11,647 bases of DNA from positions 1-11,647 of the forward strand of contig CABULU010000050.1 of the NCBI GenBank assembly GCA_902492505.1, given 5' to 3'. The first letter of the stretch is position 1, and each line of letters begins with the position of its first letter. Below, in pieces: positions 1-7,986 of the stretch. The notes below the pieces were generated by a model. The model had not been told where the DNA came from. It searched no databases and worked only from the letters and a program-made list of their open reading frames with translations. A program made the translations under genes and the position numbers. Source of the DNA: an uncultured Eubacteriales bacterium (lineage in GTDB: Bacteria; Bacillota; Clostridia; Oscillospirales; QAKW01).

Positions 1-120
1 TCGATACCGCTGCGGTATATGCACTCGGCGGGAGAGATAGTCGCTCTTGCAGATATGGAGAACACTGCACGTCTCATACTCGGATATGTAGAATACAGAG
101 GAGGAAACCGCATTGAATAA
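1..120 (+). CDS. M42 family metallopeptidase, C-terminal end only (5' truncated by window)
   Basis: The frame is open from base 1 to a TAA at 118-120 and encodes the last 39 residues of a protein. The stretch IPLRYMHSAGEIVALADMEN matches the C-terminus of M42 aminopeptidases: the His of the RYMHS segment is the last metal ligand of the di-metal site, and it is followed by the conserved 'D-x-E-N' turn and a terminal helix. M42 enzymes are cytoplasmic, usually form large tetrahedral (TET) complexes, and remove N-terminal residues from peptides. The next gene, another M42 member, starts inside the end of this one (8-base overlap), so the two are translated together. The family assignment rests on a short fragment but is supported by two further M42 genes directly downstream. 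Confidence 0.8.
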   Translation, partial: SIPLRYMHSAGEIVALADMENTARLILGYVEYRGGNRIE

Positions 121-1132
121 GCTGCTGAGCTACTATACCTCGCTTTTCGGCACCTCCGGCAGCGAGGGTGACATACGCCGCGCCATTTTAAACGAAATAT
201 CGCCTCATGCCACGACAAAGGTCGATAAGCTGGGAAATATAATTGCGTTTAAAAAAGGGCGGTACGAACCTCCCGCAACCGTTATGCTTTCGGCGCATAT
301 GGATGAGGTGGGAATGATACTGACAAGCGTGACGGAGGACGGGTATATACGTTTTGATACGGTTGGCGGAATTGACCCGCGCACGCTGTGCGGCAAGCAT
401 GTTGCCATCGGACGGCGTAAAATCCCCGGCGTTATCGGCCAGATGGCGCCGCACCTTATGAAAAAATCCGAAAAGGACGTCATTAAAAAGACCGACGAGC
501 TGTTTATAGATATCGGCGCGCGCGATAGAGATGATGCGCTTCAGTATGTGCAGCTGGGCGACGTTATCGGTTTTCGTTCGGACTACGCGGAGTTCGGGGA
601 CGGGCTTGTGCGTGCAAAAGCTCTGGATGACAGAGCGGGATGTCAGATACTTACAAATCTTATAAAAAAGGATCTGCCGTTTGACACCTACTTTGCGTTT
701 ACCGTCATGGAGGAGATAGGCTGTATCGGTGCGGGCTGCGCCGCATTTGAGCTAAAGCCGGACTATTCCGTTGTCGTAGAGGGAACGACAGCTGCGGATA
801 TTTCGGATAATAAAAGCAGCTCAAGTGTCTGTCGCGTCGGCGGTGGTCCCGTCATTTCGTTTATGGACGGGAGCACAATATATGACCGTGATTTTATAAA
901 GCTTGCCTGCGCCGCCGCGGTGGAGCGCGGCATACCGTATCAGATGAAGCAGGCGGTTGCGGGAGGCAATGATTCCGGACGTATTCAGCGCACGGCGTCG
1001 GGCACCGCGGCGCTGTCAATAAGCGTTGCGGTGCGTTATCTGCATACAGTGACGGGAGTTGCGTCTCTTGACGATATTGACAATACCGAGCGGCTGGTAT
1101 ATGCCGTGCTTAATAAAATGCTGAATGTATAG
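113..1132 (+). CDS. M42 family metallopeptidase (TET/FrvX-type aminopeptidase), copy 2
   Basis: This encodes 339 residues, a normal length for M42 di-metal aminopeptidases, which trim peptides in the cytoplasm. The TTG start at 113 has a strong site (AGAGGAGG at 97-104, 8 bases upstream) and gives the usual N-terminus, a short helix followed by the 'G-T-S-G-S-E' turn. Visible motifs are AHMDEVG (His62, Asp64), ALDDRAG (Asp172/173), MEEIG (Glu200 and Glu201, general base plus ligand), VVEGTTAAD (Glu223) and YLHT (His311). The AGGNDSG segment at 283-289 is the usual substrate-side loop. Glu223 sits where most family members have Asp, a conservative change that should still bind metal. There is no signal peptide or membrane segment. 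The true substrate cannot be told from sequence; older annotations of such genes as cellulase or endoglucanase M are probably misleading. Confidence 0.93.
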   Translation: MNKLLSYYTSLFGTSGSEGDIRRAILNEISPHATTKVDKLGNIIAFKKGRYEPPATVMLSAHMDEVGMILTSVTEDGYIRFDTVGGIDPRTLCGKHVAIGRRKIPGVIGQMAPHLMKKSEKDVIKKTDELFIDIGARDRDDALQYVQLGDVIGFRSDYAEFGDGLVRAKALDDRAGCQILTNLIKKDLPFDTYFAFTVMEEIGCIGAGCAAFELKPDYSVVVEGTTAADISDNKSSSSVCRVGGGPVISFMDGSTIYDRDFIKLACAAAVERGIPYQMKQAVAGGNDSGRIQRTASGTAALSISVAVRYLHTVTGVASLDDIDNTERLVYAVLNKMLNV

Positions 1133-1143
1133 GAGTGCTTGAC

Positions 1144-2127
1144 ATGATTGATGAGATAAGAAAGCTTGTGTCGGTAAACGGTGTTTCCGGCAATGAAAAA
1201 AACGTCTGCGAGTATATAAAGTCGCAGATAATTCCGTATGCCGATAAGGTGTATACCGATGTTTTGGGCAATCTTGTCGCCGTCAAGCGAGGCAGCGGCA
1301 AGCGTATAATGTTTATGGCGCATACAGATGAAATCGGGATTGTTTCGACTTTTATAGACGAAAAGGGCTTTGTGCGCATAGCTGCTGTCGGCGGCGTGTC
1401 TGCGCAGAATTTCAGAAACTGTCATGTGACTTTTGAAAACGGCGTGCGCGGTGTATTTGTATGCGAGAAAAGCGACTCGAAAATGAAAGATTGTTATGTT
1501 GATATCGGGGCGGCGTCTTTTGACGATGCGCTGTCAAAAATAGATATCGGAATGACTGCAAGATTTGATGCGGATACATTTGACAATGACAGCGTAATTG
1601 TGTCAAAGGCTCTTGACGACAGGCTGGGCTGTTATATTTTGATGGAAACGCTCAAAAAAATGCCGGTGACGGATAATGAATTGTACTTTGTCTTTACTTC
1701 TCAGGAGGAGGTGGGACTCAGAGGCGCCAAGGTATCGGGCTTTGACATTAATCCGGATGTTGCCATTGCGGTTGATATTACGGTCGCTGCGGACACTCCG
1801 GGCTGCGAGACCTATGGCTGTAAGCTTCACGGCGGTGCCGCGATAAAAATACGGGACGCGTCTGCAATCTGCTCAAAGAGTGTTGTTGACGCTCTTGAAA
1901 GTGCGGCTCAGGAGCACGAAATCCCGTTTCAGCGCGATGTGCTGACTGCGGGAGGTACTGATATCGGCGCCGTGCAGACGGGCGGCAGAGGCGCGCTTGT
2001 CGGCGGGGTAAGCGTTGCCATTCGCAATGTGCATACAGTTTCCGAAACGGCTTCAAAAAGCGATATACAAGCGGCGATAGACCTGCTTTGCGCATATATA
2101 GAAAAAGAAGTTGAAAACAAAGCATAA
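1144..2127 (+). CDS. M42 family metallopeptidase (TET/FrvX-type aminopeptidase), copy 3
   Basis: This encodes 327 residues. I chose ATG at 1144 because AGGAG at 1131-1135 lies 8 bases upstream. A GTG at 1135 is in frame but overlaps that ribosome site and would only add three residues. All metal-site motifs are present: AHTDEIG (His60, Asp62), KALDDRLG (Asp158/159), SQEEVG (Glu188, Glu189), AVDITVAAD (Asp211) and NVHT (His297), with AGGTDIG at 269-275 as the substrate-side loop. Asp211 is the usual residue at the position that is Glu in the preceding copy. It is clearly a diverged paralogue, not a recent duplicate. The gene follows the previous stop by 11 bases and closes the M42 operon. Its last codons contain the -35 element of the smc promoter. 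The substrate is unknown. Confidence 0.92.
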   Translation: MIDEIRKLVSVNGVSGNEKNVCEYIKSQIIPYADKVYTDVLGNLVAVKRGSGKRIMFMAHTDEIGIVSTFIDEKGFVRIAAVGGVSAQNFRNCHVTFENGVRGVFVCEKSDSKMKDCYVDIGAASFDDALSKIDIGMTARFDADTFDNDSVIVSKALDDRLGCYILMETLKKMPVTDNELYFVFTSQEEVGLRGAKVSGFDINPDVAIAVDITVAADTPGCETYGCKLHGGAAIKIRDASAICSKSVVDALESAAQEHEIPFQRDVLTAGGTDIGAVQTGGRGALVGGVSVAIRNVHTVSETASKSDIQAAIDLLCAYIEKEVENKA

Positions 2128-2139
2128 ATCGGATATAAT
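2111..2139 (+). promoter_or_regulatory. Sigma-A type promoter for the smc-ftsY-leuS operon
   Basis: The -35 element is TTGAAA at 2111-2116 (5 of 6 consensus bases) and the -10 element is TATAAT at 2134-2139 (6 of 6), separated by exactly 17 bases. The predicted start of transcription is near 2145-2147, giving a leader of about 50 bases before smc. The -35 lies inside the last codons of the preceding peptidase gene. This is the only strong promoter-like sequence I found at a gene boundary, and it sits in the only sizeable gap of the window. Read-through from the M42 operon is also possible because no terminator is visible. Confidence 0.75.
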
Positions 2140-2142
2140 GTA

Positions 2143-2170
2143 GAAACGGTAAAAGGTTTTAACCGCTTTC
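2143..2170 (+). other. Imperfect inverted repeat at the predicted 5' end of the smc mRNA
   Basis: GAAACGGTAAAA (2143-2154) can pair with the segment 2157-2170, with two single-base bulges on the right arm and a tiny apical loop that would open to about four bases. It starts at the predicted transcription start. It is not followed by a run of T, so it does not look like an intrinsic terminator for the M42 genes. It could stabilise the mRNA 5' end, or be chance in an A/T-rich gap. Confidence 0.35.
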
Positions 2171-2181
2171 GTAAAAACTGT

Positions 2182-2191
2182 TAGGATGTGA
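2182..2191 (+). promoter_or_regulatory. Extended Shine-Dalgarno that decides the smc start (TTG at 2197)
   Basis: TAGGATGTGA matches the full anti-Shine-Dalgarno complement AAGGAGGTGA at 8 of 10 positions and lies 5 bases before TTG at 2197. The in-frame GTG at 2188 lies inside this site and so is an unlikely start. Starting at TTG gives MILKSLELQGFKSF, which matches the conserved N-terminus of bacterial SMC proteins without extra residues. Confidence 0.7.
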
Positions 2192-2196
2192 AACAT

Positions 2197-5100
2197 TTGA
2201 TTTTAAAAAGTCTTGAGCTTCAGGGCTTTAAATCCTTTCCGGACAAGATAAAGATAGAGTTCGGCAGCGGCATTACCGCGATTGTGGGACCCAACGGGTC
2301 GGGAAAGAGCAACGTGTCGGACGCAATCCGCTGGGTGCTGGGCGAGCAGTCAAACAAGACTCTGCGCAGCTCCAAAATGGAGGATGTAATTTTTACCGGC
2401 ACTACAAAACGCAAACCGCAGGGCTTTGCTCAGGTCAGCCTTACTATTGACAACAGCGATAGGGCGCTGCCCGTAGATTACGGGGAGGTGACCGTTACAC
2501 GCCGGTATTACCGCAGCGGTGAGAGCGAGTATTTTATAAATAAAACTCAGTCAAGACTCAAGGATATTCATGAGCTGTTTATGGATACGGGTATCGGGCG
2601 TGACGGATATTCGATTATAGGACAGGGCAGAATAGCGGAAATTCTCTCTAATAAAAGCGAGGACCGCCGCCAGATTATTGAGGAGGTGGCGGGTATATCG
2701 AAATTCCGTTACCGCAAAAATGAGGCGCAGAGAAAGCTGAGCGCTACCGAGGAAAATCTTGTCCGCCTTCAGGACATTGCAGGCGAGCTTGAGGACCGCC
2801 TGCCTGCACTTGAAAGTCAGAGCAATAAGGCGAAAAAATATCTTGTCATGTACGACGAGAAAAAGAATCTTGAAATATCTCTTTGGATTTCGGAACTTGA
2901 AAAAATCCGTATAAGCTCAAAGGAGCTGGAGGATAAATTCAATATTGCAAAGGGCAGCCTTGAGGATATAACGGTTGAAATCGATAATTTAGAGGGTGAG
3001 ATAAACTCTGTTTTTGAAAAAAACCGCGATATAAATATAGAGATAGAGCAGGTTCGTTCGCGGCTTTCCGGGTTTGAAGAGAAAAAAGGCGAAATTGCCT
3101 CCCGCATTGCAGTTTTAGAGGCGGGAATACAATTTGAAACGGAGAATATCTCTAAAATCGAGAATGAACTGCGTGAGTCCGGCGAGCGGGAAAATGAACT
3201 GCGCGCTATGATTGACGCCCGCATCAGGGCTATTGAAGAAAAAAATATCGAACTTACAGAGCTTGAAAAAAGCTCTGCATCTCTTGCCGCCGACTTGGAA
3301 AATGTCAGCAGGAGCGGGGAGGAGGCGCGCCGTGAGGCGCAGGAACTGAGCACACAGCGCCTATCACTTTCAGAAAATAAAAATGCGCTAAATATTCAGA
3401 AAATATCCTGTCAGGCGAGCCGCGAGTCAAAGTCTGTGCGCCGCGGTGAGCTGACACGGGAGCTTGAAACAAGGCGCAGCGCTCTTTTAGCGCTGTCCGA
3501 CGAGCAGACGGCGTTGAAATCCGATATTGATAAAAAAACGCAGCAGCGTACGGCGCTTTTGAATACCGTTTCGGGTTATCGGAAAATGCTGGAGATTAAA
3601 CAGCGCCGCTATGACGAAAAAAAGGCGGAGCTAAGGAATGCTCAGAGTGAGCTTGAAGGTAAGGAACAAAATCTTAAAATACTTTCCGATATGGAAAAGC
3701 ATCTTGACGGTTTTGCAGGCAGTGTCAGGGCGGTTTTGGAGAACAGCCGCCGCGGTACGCTGCCGGGTGTGCTGGGTACCGTGTCGCAGCTCATACGTGT
3801 GGATAAAAAATACATAGTCGCCGTTGAAACGGCGCTCGGAAACGCAGTACAGAATATAGTCACAGACAACGCAAAAACGGCTAAAAGCGCAATGCTGCTG
3901 CTTAAAAATAACCGTGCGGGACGCGCAACCTTTTTACCGCTTACCGAGATAAATCCGCGTCCGGCTTCAAAAATCGAGCTGCGCGGCAGAGGGATTATCG
4001 GGCTTGCGCACGAGCTTGTTCAGACAAGCGACGAGGCGGGGAAAAAAGCGGCTCAGTTTTTGCTTGGCAGAACTGTTGTCTGTGAGACGATAGACGATGC
4101 AATCGACGTTTCACGTAAAATGAACGCCAAATATAAAACCGTTACCCTGGACGGTCAGGTGGTAAATCCGGGCGGCTCCATGACGGGCGGCTCAACTGCA
4201 AAAAGTGCGGGGCTTTTGTCCCGCTCGCTGGAGATTGAGCGGCTTGAAAAGGAAATTGCCGCGCTGCGTGAAAATCTCGGTGTAATTGAGAGCGGCTTTG
4301 TAAAGTGTGATGCGGAGAAAAACGAGCTTACCGCCCGCCTTGACGGCGCAAACTCGGAAATCCGTGTTTTGGACGAAGAGCTTAACCGATTAAACGACCT
4401 GTGCGAGAGTAAAAATGTAGTAGCCGATTCTTATAACGAGCTTATCGATGGGTGTGAGCGTGAGTTGAAATCGCTGTCCGATGCATTTGAGTCGGACAGT
4501 GCGCTTATTGAGTCGCTTGACAGTCAAATGTCGGAGCTGAATAAAAACATTGAAGGTATAGACAGCTTGCTTTCATCTCTTACCGGCAAAACAGAAGATG
4601 AAAATGCGCAGATTGAAAAGCTTCAGGCTCAGCTTGCCCAAAATGATATGTCAAAAATGAGCATTTTTAAGGATATTGAGGCTCAAAAGCAGGTTATTGA
4701 ACAGCTTGAAAGTCAGCTTTCGGGCTATGGCGACCGAACACGCAGCAAGACCGAGCAGATAGCTGCGGCACGCGTGAATATAGAAAATAATCAAAAGGAA
4801 ATTGCGCACTTAAACGATGACAGCGCTTGTATGGAAAAAATGCAGCAGGACGGCAGCGGTAAAATAAACGAGCTTATTGCCGCGCGCAACGAGTTGGAGG
4901 CTCAGCAGACGGCGTTTCGTACAAAGCAGCGCGACAGTCTTGCAATGAAAGAGCGGCTTTTGCAGGAGACAACCAGGCTTGAAAACAGAATTTCAGGCAT
5001 ATCCGAGCAGAGCGGCAGGATAATCGAGCGGCTTTCCGAATACGAGCTGACCGTGACCGAGGCGAATGAACTGGCAAAGCCGCTTGATGATGAATCAGCC

Positions 5101-5760
5101 GCAAAAAAGCGCGTTGCAGAGCTTAAAAGCTCGATTCGTACCCTGGGTAGTGTAAATATTGAAGCGATTGAGGAGTACAAGGCGGTAAAGGAGCGCTTTG
5201 ATTTTCTTGACGGGCAGATGACAGATCTTAAAAAATCAAAGACGGAGCTTGAAAAAATAATCCGCGAGCTTCTTTTGCAGATGACAAGGATATTTACCGA
5301 CAGCTTTGAAAGACTGAATGCCGAGTTCGGAAAAACCTTTGCGGAAATGTTCGGCGGAGGCAAGGGTGAGCTTATTTTGCTTGACCCGGACGACGTCTTA
5401 AACTGCGGCATTGATATTCGGGTGGCGCCGCCCGGAAAGATTATCAAAAACATAGTGGCTCTGTCCGGCGGGGAACAGGCGTTTACCGCCATCGCGCTTT
5501 ATTTTGCAATATTGAGAATACGTCCGACCCCGTTTTGCATAATGGATGAAATAGAGGCGGCGCTGGACGACGTAAACGTCAATAAGTTTGCCTCAAAGCT
5601 GCGGGACTTCTGTGACAAAACACAGTTTATAGTTATCACTCACAGGCGCGGCACTATGGAGGAGGCGGACGTTTTGTACGGCGTTACCATGCAGGAAAAA
5701 GGCATTTCAAAAATGCTTACAATAGATGTAAATGAAATGGAAAGGCAGCTTAAGCTCTGA
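2197..5760 (+). CDS. smc: Chromosome segregation ATPase SMC
   Basis: With the TTG start at 2197 the protein has 1187 residues, the normal size for bacterial SMC. SMC dimers with ScpA and ScpB form the condensin that loops and compacts the nucleoid using ATP. The domains run in order: N-terminal head with Walker A GPNGSGKS (31-38), Arg57 (arginine finger position) and Q-loop GQG near 142-144; first coiled coil about 171-505; hinge about 508-670 with GRATFLPL and the glycine-rich GGSMTGGS (659-666); second coiled coil to about 1010; C-terminal head with signature LSGGEQ (1089-1094), Walker B FCIMDE (Asp1117, Glu1118), D-loop ALDD (1122-1125) and H-loop His1149. All ATPase elements are intact. 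It is first in its operon and overlaps ftsY by one base. In many Firmicutes rnc precedes smc; here M42 peptidases do. scpA and scpB are not in the window. Confidence 0.97.
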   Translation: MILKSLELQGFKSFPDKIKIEFGSGITAIVGPNGSGKSNVSDAIRWVLGEQSNKTLRSSKMEDVIFTGTTKRKPQGFAQVSLTIDNSDRALPVDYGEVTVTRRYYRSGESEYFINKTQSRLKDIHELFMDTGIGRDGYSIIGQGRIAEILSNKSEDRRQIIEEVAGISKFRYRKNEAQRKLSATEENLVRLQDIAGELEDRLPALESQSNKAKKYLVMYDEKKNLEISLWISELEKIRISSKELEDKFNIAKGSLEDITVEIDNLEGEINSVFEKNRDINIEIEQVRSRLSGFEEKKGEIASRIAVLEAGIQFETENISKIENELRESGERENELRAMIDARIRAIEEKNIELTELEKSSASLAADLENVSRSGEEARREAQELSTQRLSLSENKNALNIQKISCQASRESKSVRRGELTRELETRRSALLALSDEQTALKSDIDKKTQQRTALLNTVSGYRKMLEIKQRRYDEKKAELRNAQSELEGKEQNLKILSDMEKHLDGFAGSVRAVLENSRRGTLPGVLGTVSQLIRVDKKYIVAVETALGNAVQNIVTDNAKTAKSAMLLLKNNRAGRATFLPLTEINPRPASKIELRGRGIIGLAHELVQTSDEAGKKAAQFLLGRTVVCETIDDAIDVSRKMNAKYKTVTLDGQVVNPGGSMTGGSTAKSAGLLSRSLEIERLEKEIAALRENLGVIESGFVKCDAEKNELTARLDGANSEIRVLDEELNRLNDLCESKNVVADSYNELIDGCERELKSLSDAFESDSALIESLDSQMSELNKNIEGIDSLLSSLTGKTEDENAQIEKLQAQLAQNDMSKMSIFKDIEAQKQVIEQLESQLSGYGDRTRSKTEQIAAARVNIENNQKEIAHLNDDSACMEKMQQDGSGKINELIAARNELEAQQTAFRTKQRDSLAMKERLLQETTRLENRISGISEQSGRIIERLSEYELTVTEANELAKPLDDESAAKKRVAELKSSIRTLGSVNIEAIEEYKAVKERFDFLDGQMTDLKKSKTELEKIIRELLLQMTRIFTDSFERLNAEFGKTFAEMFGGGKGELILLDPDDVLNCGIDIRVAPPGKIIKNIVALSGGEQAFTAIALYFAILRIRPTPFCIMDEIEAALDDVNVNKFASKLRDFCDKTQFIVITHRRGTMEEADVLYGVTMQEKGISKMLTIDVNEMERQLKL

Positions 5761-6668
5761 TGGGATTTTTTGAAAAGATAAAAAAAGGACTGTCTAAAAC
5801 CAAGTCCGCGCTGGGCGGCACTCTTGACGGTGTTCTTTCGGCTTTCGGCGTTATAAACGACGACCTTTACGACGAGCTGGAGGAAGCTCTTATAATGGCT
5901 GATATCGGCGTGGAGACAACCCTTAAAATAATTTCCAAGTTAAAAACAAATGTTAAGGAAAAGAAAATAAAGGATGCGCAGGGTGTCAGGGATGAGCTGA
6001 AGCTTGTCATGACTGAAATGCTTGAAAGCCGTGAGAGCACCGTTGCACTTAATACAAAACCGAGCGTTATTCTGCTGATAGGCGTAAACGGCGTCGGCAA
6101 GACAACCACTGCGGCAAAGCTTGCGCATCTGTATATAAGCCGCGGGAAAAAGGTTATTTTCGGCGCAGCCGACACCTTCCGCGCAGCGGCGGGCGAACAG
6201 CTTGAAACGTGGGCTGAAAGAGTCGGGTCAGATATAATAAAATCGGTTCAGGGAGCCGACCCCGCGTCGGTTGTTTTTGATACGATAAATGCGGCAAAGG
6301 CGCGCGGCGCAGATATTATAATATGCGATACGGCAGGCAGACTTCACAATAAGGTGAACCTCATGAATGAGCTTAAAAAAATATATAAGGTCATTTCTTC
6401 ACAAATGGATGGGTGCGATATTGAGTCGCTGCTCGTACTGGACGCGACTACCGGTCAAAACGCGCTTAACCAGGCGCGGGAATTCGGTAAAGCCGCCGAT
6501 TTGACCGGCGCTGTTCTCACAAAGCTTGACGGAACCGCAAAGGGCGGCATGGCGCTCGCGCTTATGTGCGAGTACGGACTGCCTATAAAGTATATCGGCG
6601 TCGGCGAGCAGATGGACGATATGCAGGAATTTAACGCGCGCGATTTTGTAAACGCGCTGTTTGACTGA
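5760..6668 (+). CDS. ftsY: Signal recognition particle receptor FtsY
   Basis: This is a 302-residue SRP-type GTPase. FtsY docks the Ffh/SRP-ribosome complex at the membrane and passes nascent membrane proteins to SecYEG. An N-domain helical bundle (about 1-95) is followed by the G domain: G1 GVNGVGKTTT (108-117), DTFRAAA (138-144), DTAGR (190-194), TKLD (254-257) and closing GVGEQ (280-284). It is the short form without the long acidic A domain of E. coli. The N-terminus MGFFEKIKKGLSKTK is basic and amphipathic, suitable for membrane contact. Its ATG shares one base with the smc stop (TGATG) and the nearest purine-rich stretch is too far upstream, so translation probably depends on re-initiation after smc. 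The common downstream partners ylxM and ffh are absent here. Ffh was considered and rejected because there is no methionine-rich M domain. Confidence 0.97.
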   Translation: MGFFEKIKKGLSKTKSALGGTLDGVLSAFGVINDDLYDELEEALIMADIGVETTLKIISKLKTNVKEKKIKDAQGVRDELKLVMTEMLESRESTVALNTKPSVILLIGVNGVGKTTTAAKLAHLYISRGKKVIFGAADTFRAAAGEQLETWAERVGSDIIKSVQGADPASVVFDTINAAKARGADIIICDTAGRLHNKVNLMNELKKIYKVISSQMDGCDIESLLVLDATTGQNALNQAREFGKAADLTGAVLTKLDGTAKGGMALALMCEYGLPIKYIGVGEQMDDMQEFNARDFVNALFD

Positions 6669-6681
6669 GAGGTAAACCGGT

Positions 6682-7986
6682 ATGCGAAATGACGGAAGAA
6701 AAAACGAACAGATACGCGATATAAAAATAGAAACTGATTACACAATACATGCAGAGGGCAGCGTGCTTTACCGTCAGGGAAACACGGTAGTTCTCTGTAA
6801 CGCAAGCGTTGAGGACAGGGTTCCGCCGCATGTATTCGGTACGGGACGCGGCTGGGTGACAGCCGAATATTCCATGCTGCCGCGGGCAACGGCGACAAGA
6901 AATCCTCGCGATGTGTCAAAGCTTAAGCTGTCGCCGCGCAGTACCGAGATACAGCGGCTTATTGCGCGCGCACTTCGCGGGGCTGTTGACCTTGAAAAGC
7001 TGGGTGAGCGCAGTATAATTGTTGACTGCGACGTTATTCAGGCGGACGGCGGCACCCGCTGCGCGTCCGTGACCGGCGGGTTTATCGCGCTGTCTCTTGC
7101 CGTCAGACGGCTTGTGGAACAGGGTGTTTTAAAGGAAAATCCCATAACAAAGCAGGTCGCGGCGCTGTCTGTGGGCATCGTCGGGGACTCACTTTTGTGC
7201 GACCTTTGCTATGAGGAGGACTGCCGCGCGGAAACGGACATGAATGTAATCATGACCTCTAACGGCGGCTTTGTGGAAATACAGGGTACGGCTGAGGGAA
7301 GAGAACTTTCCCGCCGTGAAACCGATCTGCTTTTGAATTTAGCGGAAAAAGGTATGCAGCGGCTTTTTGCAGAGCAGTCTCTTGCACTTTCCGGAAAAAG
7401 GGAAAATACATTTTTGCTTGCAACAAACAACGCGCATAAGGTAGAAGAATTTTCACGCATATTTTCGAGATTAGGTCTTTGTCTTGTGACTCCGCGTGAG
7501 CTCGGTATATCCTGCGACCCGGAGGAAAACGGCGACAGCTTTGAGCAGAATGCGCTTATCAAGGCACGCGCTTTTTACGATATTTGCAGAATTCCGACGG
7601 TGGCCGACGACAGCGGACTTTGTGTCGATGCACTAAACGGAGAGCCCGGAATTTATTCGGCGCGTTACGGCGGCATGGACAGCGATAAAGCGCGCCTTGA
7701 CCTGCTCATGAAAAATATGGAGGGTAAAACCTGCCGTACCGCACGCTTTGTCAGCGCTATCGCGTGTGTTATGGCTGACAGTGAGAGCTTCACCGTTACA
7801 GGCACTGTTGAAGGGAAAATTGCCGATAAATACGCAGGTAACAACGGCTTCGGTTACGACCCGGCGTTTGTGCCGGACGGTTTTGACAAGACCTTCGGTC
7901 AGATGTCGGATGGTGAAAAGGATGCTGTTTCGCACAGGGCGCGCGCGCTTGAAAAATTTTCTGACAAAATCAAGGAGAAAATATGA
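6682..7986 (+). CDS. rph-rdgB: Fused RNase PH and RdgB (XTP/dITP diphosphatase)
   Basis: This is one 434-residue frame with two complete enzymes. Residues 1-240 are RNase PH, a phosphorolytic 3'-to-5' exonuclease that trims tRNA 3' ends; motifs are MRNDGR at the N-terminus, PRSTEIQRLI with phosphate-binding Arg86, ADGGTR with Arg126, and DLCYEEDCRAETDMN (Asp180, Asp186, catalytic metal region). Residues about 242-434 are RdgB/HAM1, which hydrolyses ITP, XTP and their deoxy forms to keep damaged purines out of nucleic acid; motifs are LATNNAHKVEEF (246-257), VADDSGL (307-313), PGIYSARYGG (322-331), NNGFGYDPAF (387-396) and SHRARALEKF (417-426). The linker is only about ten residues. The ATG at 6682 has GAGAGGT 8 bases upstream. 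A TTG at 7414 with a distant AAGGG could start free RdgB but looks weak. Such fusions are known in other Firmicutes, where the two genes are often neighbours. Confidence 0.95.
   Translation: MRNDGRKNEQIRDIKIETDYTIHAEGSVLYRQGNTVVLCNASVEDRVPPHVFGTGRGWVTAEYSMLPRATATRNPRDVSKLKLSPRSTEIQRLIARALRGAVDLEKLGERSIIVDCDVIQADGGTRCASVTGGFIALSLAVRRLVEQGVLKENPITKQVAALSVGIVGDSLLCDLCYEEDCRAETDMNVIMTSNGGFVEIQGTAEGRELSRRETDLLLNLAEKGMQRLFAEQSLALSGKRENTFLLATNNAHKVEEFSRIFSRLGLCLVTPRELGISCDPEENGDSFEQNALIKARAFYDICRIPTVADDSGLCVDALNGEPGIYSARYGGMDSDKARLDLLMKNMEGKTCRTARFVSAIACVMADSESFTVTGTVEGKIADKYAGNNGFGYDPAFVPDGFDKTFGQMSDGEKDAVSHRARALEKFSDKIKEKI

Noticed and set aside
1135..1143. GTG at 1135 as the start of the third M42 gene
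   Set aside because: It overlaps the AGGAG ribosome site; ATG 1144 has correct spacing and gives the usual N-terminus.
2143..2175. Intrinsic terminator for the M42 operon
   Set aside because: The stem is A/T-rich and bulged and no T-run follows it; it also lies downstream of the predicted -10 element.
2817..3353. Long minus-strand open frame opposite the first SMC coiled coil, rich in Ser, Phe and Ile
   Set aside because: It is the antisense of Glu/Lys-rich coiled-coil codons, has no recognisable domain, and lies wholly inside smc.
4902..5492. 196-residue minus-strand open frame opposite the SMC C-terminal region
   Set aside because: This is antisense of smc with low-complexity Ser/Phe composition and no family motif; the plus-strand frame carries the SMC signature motif over the same bases.
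7395..7416. Internal start for a free RdgB at TTG 7414
   Set aside because: The AAGGG stretch is about 11 bases from the TTG and the linker is short and in frame; it is too weak to list as a separate gene.
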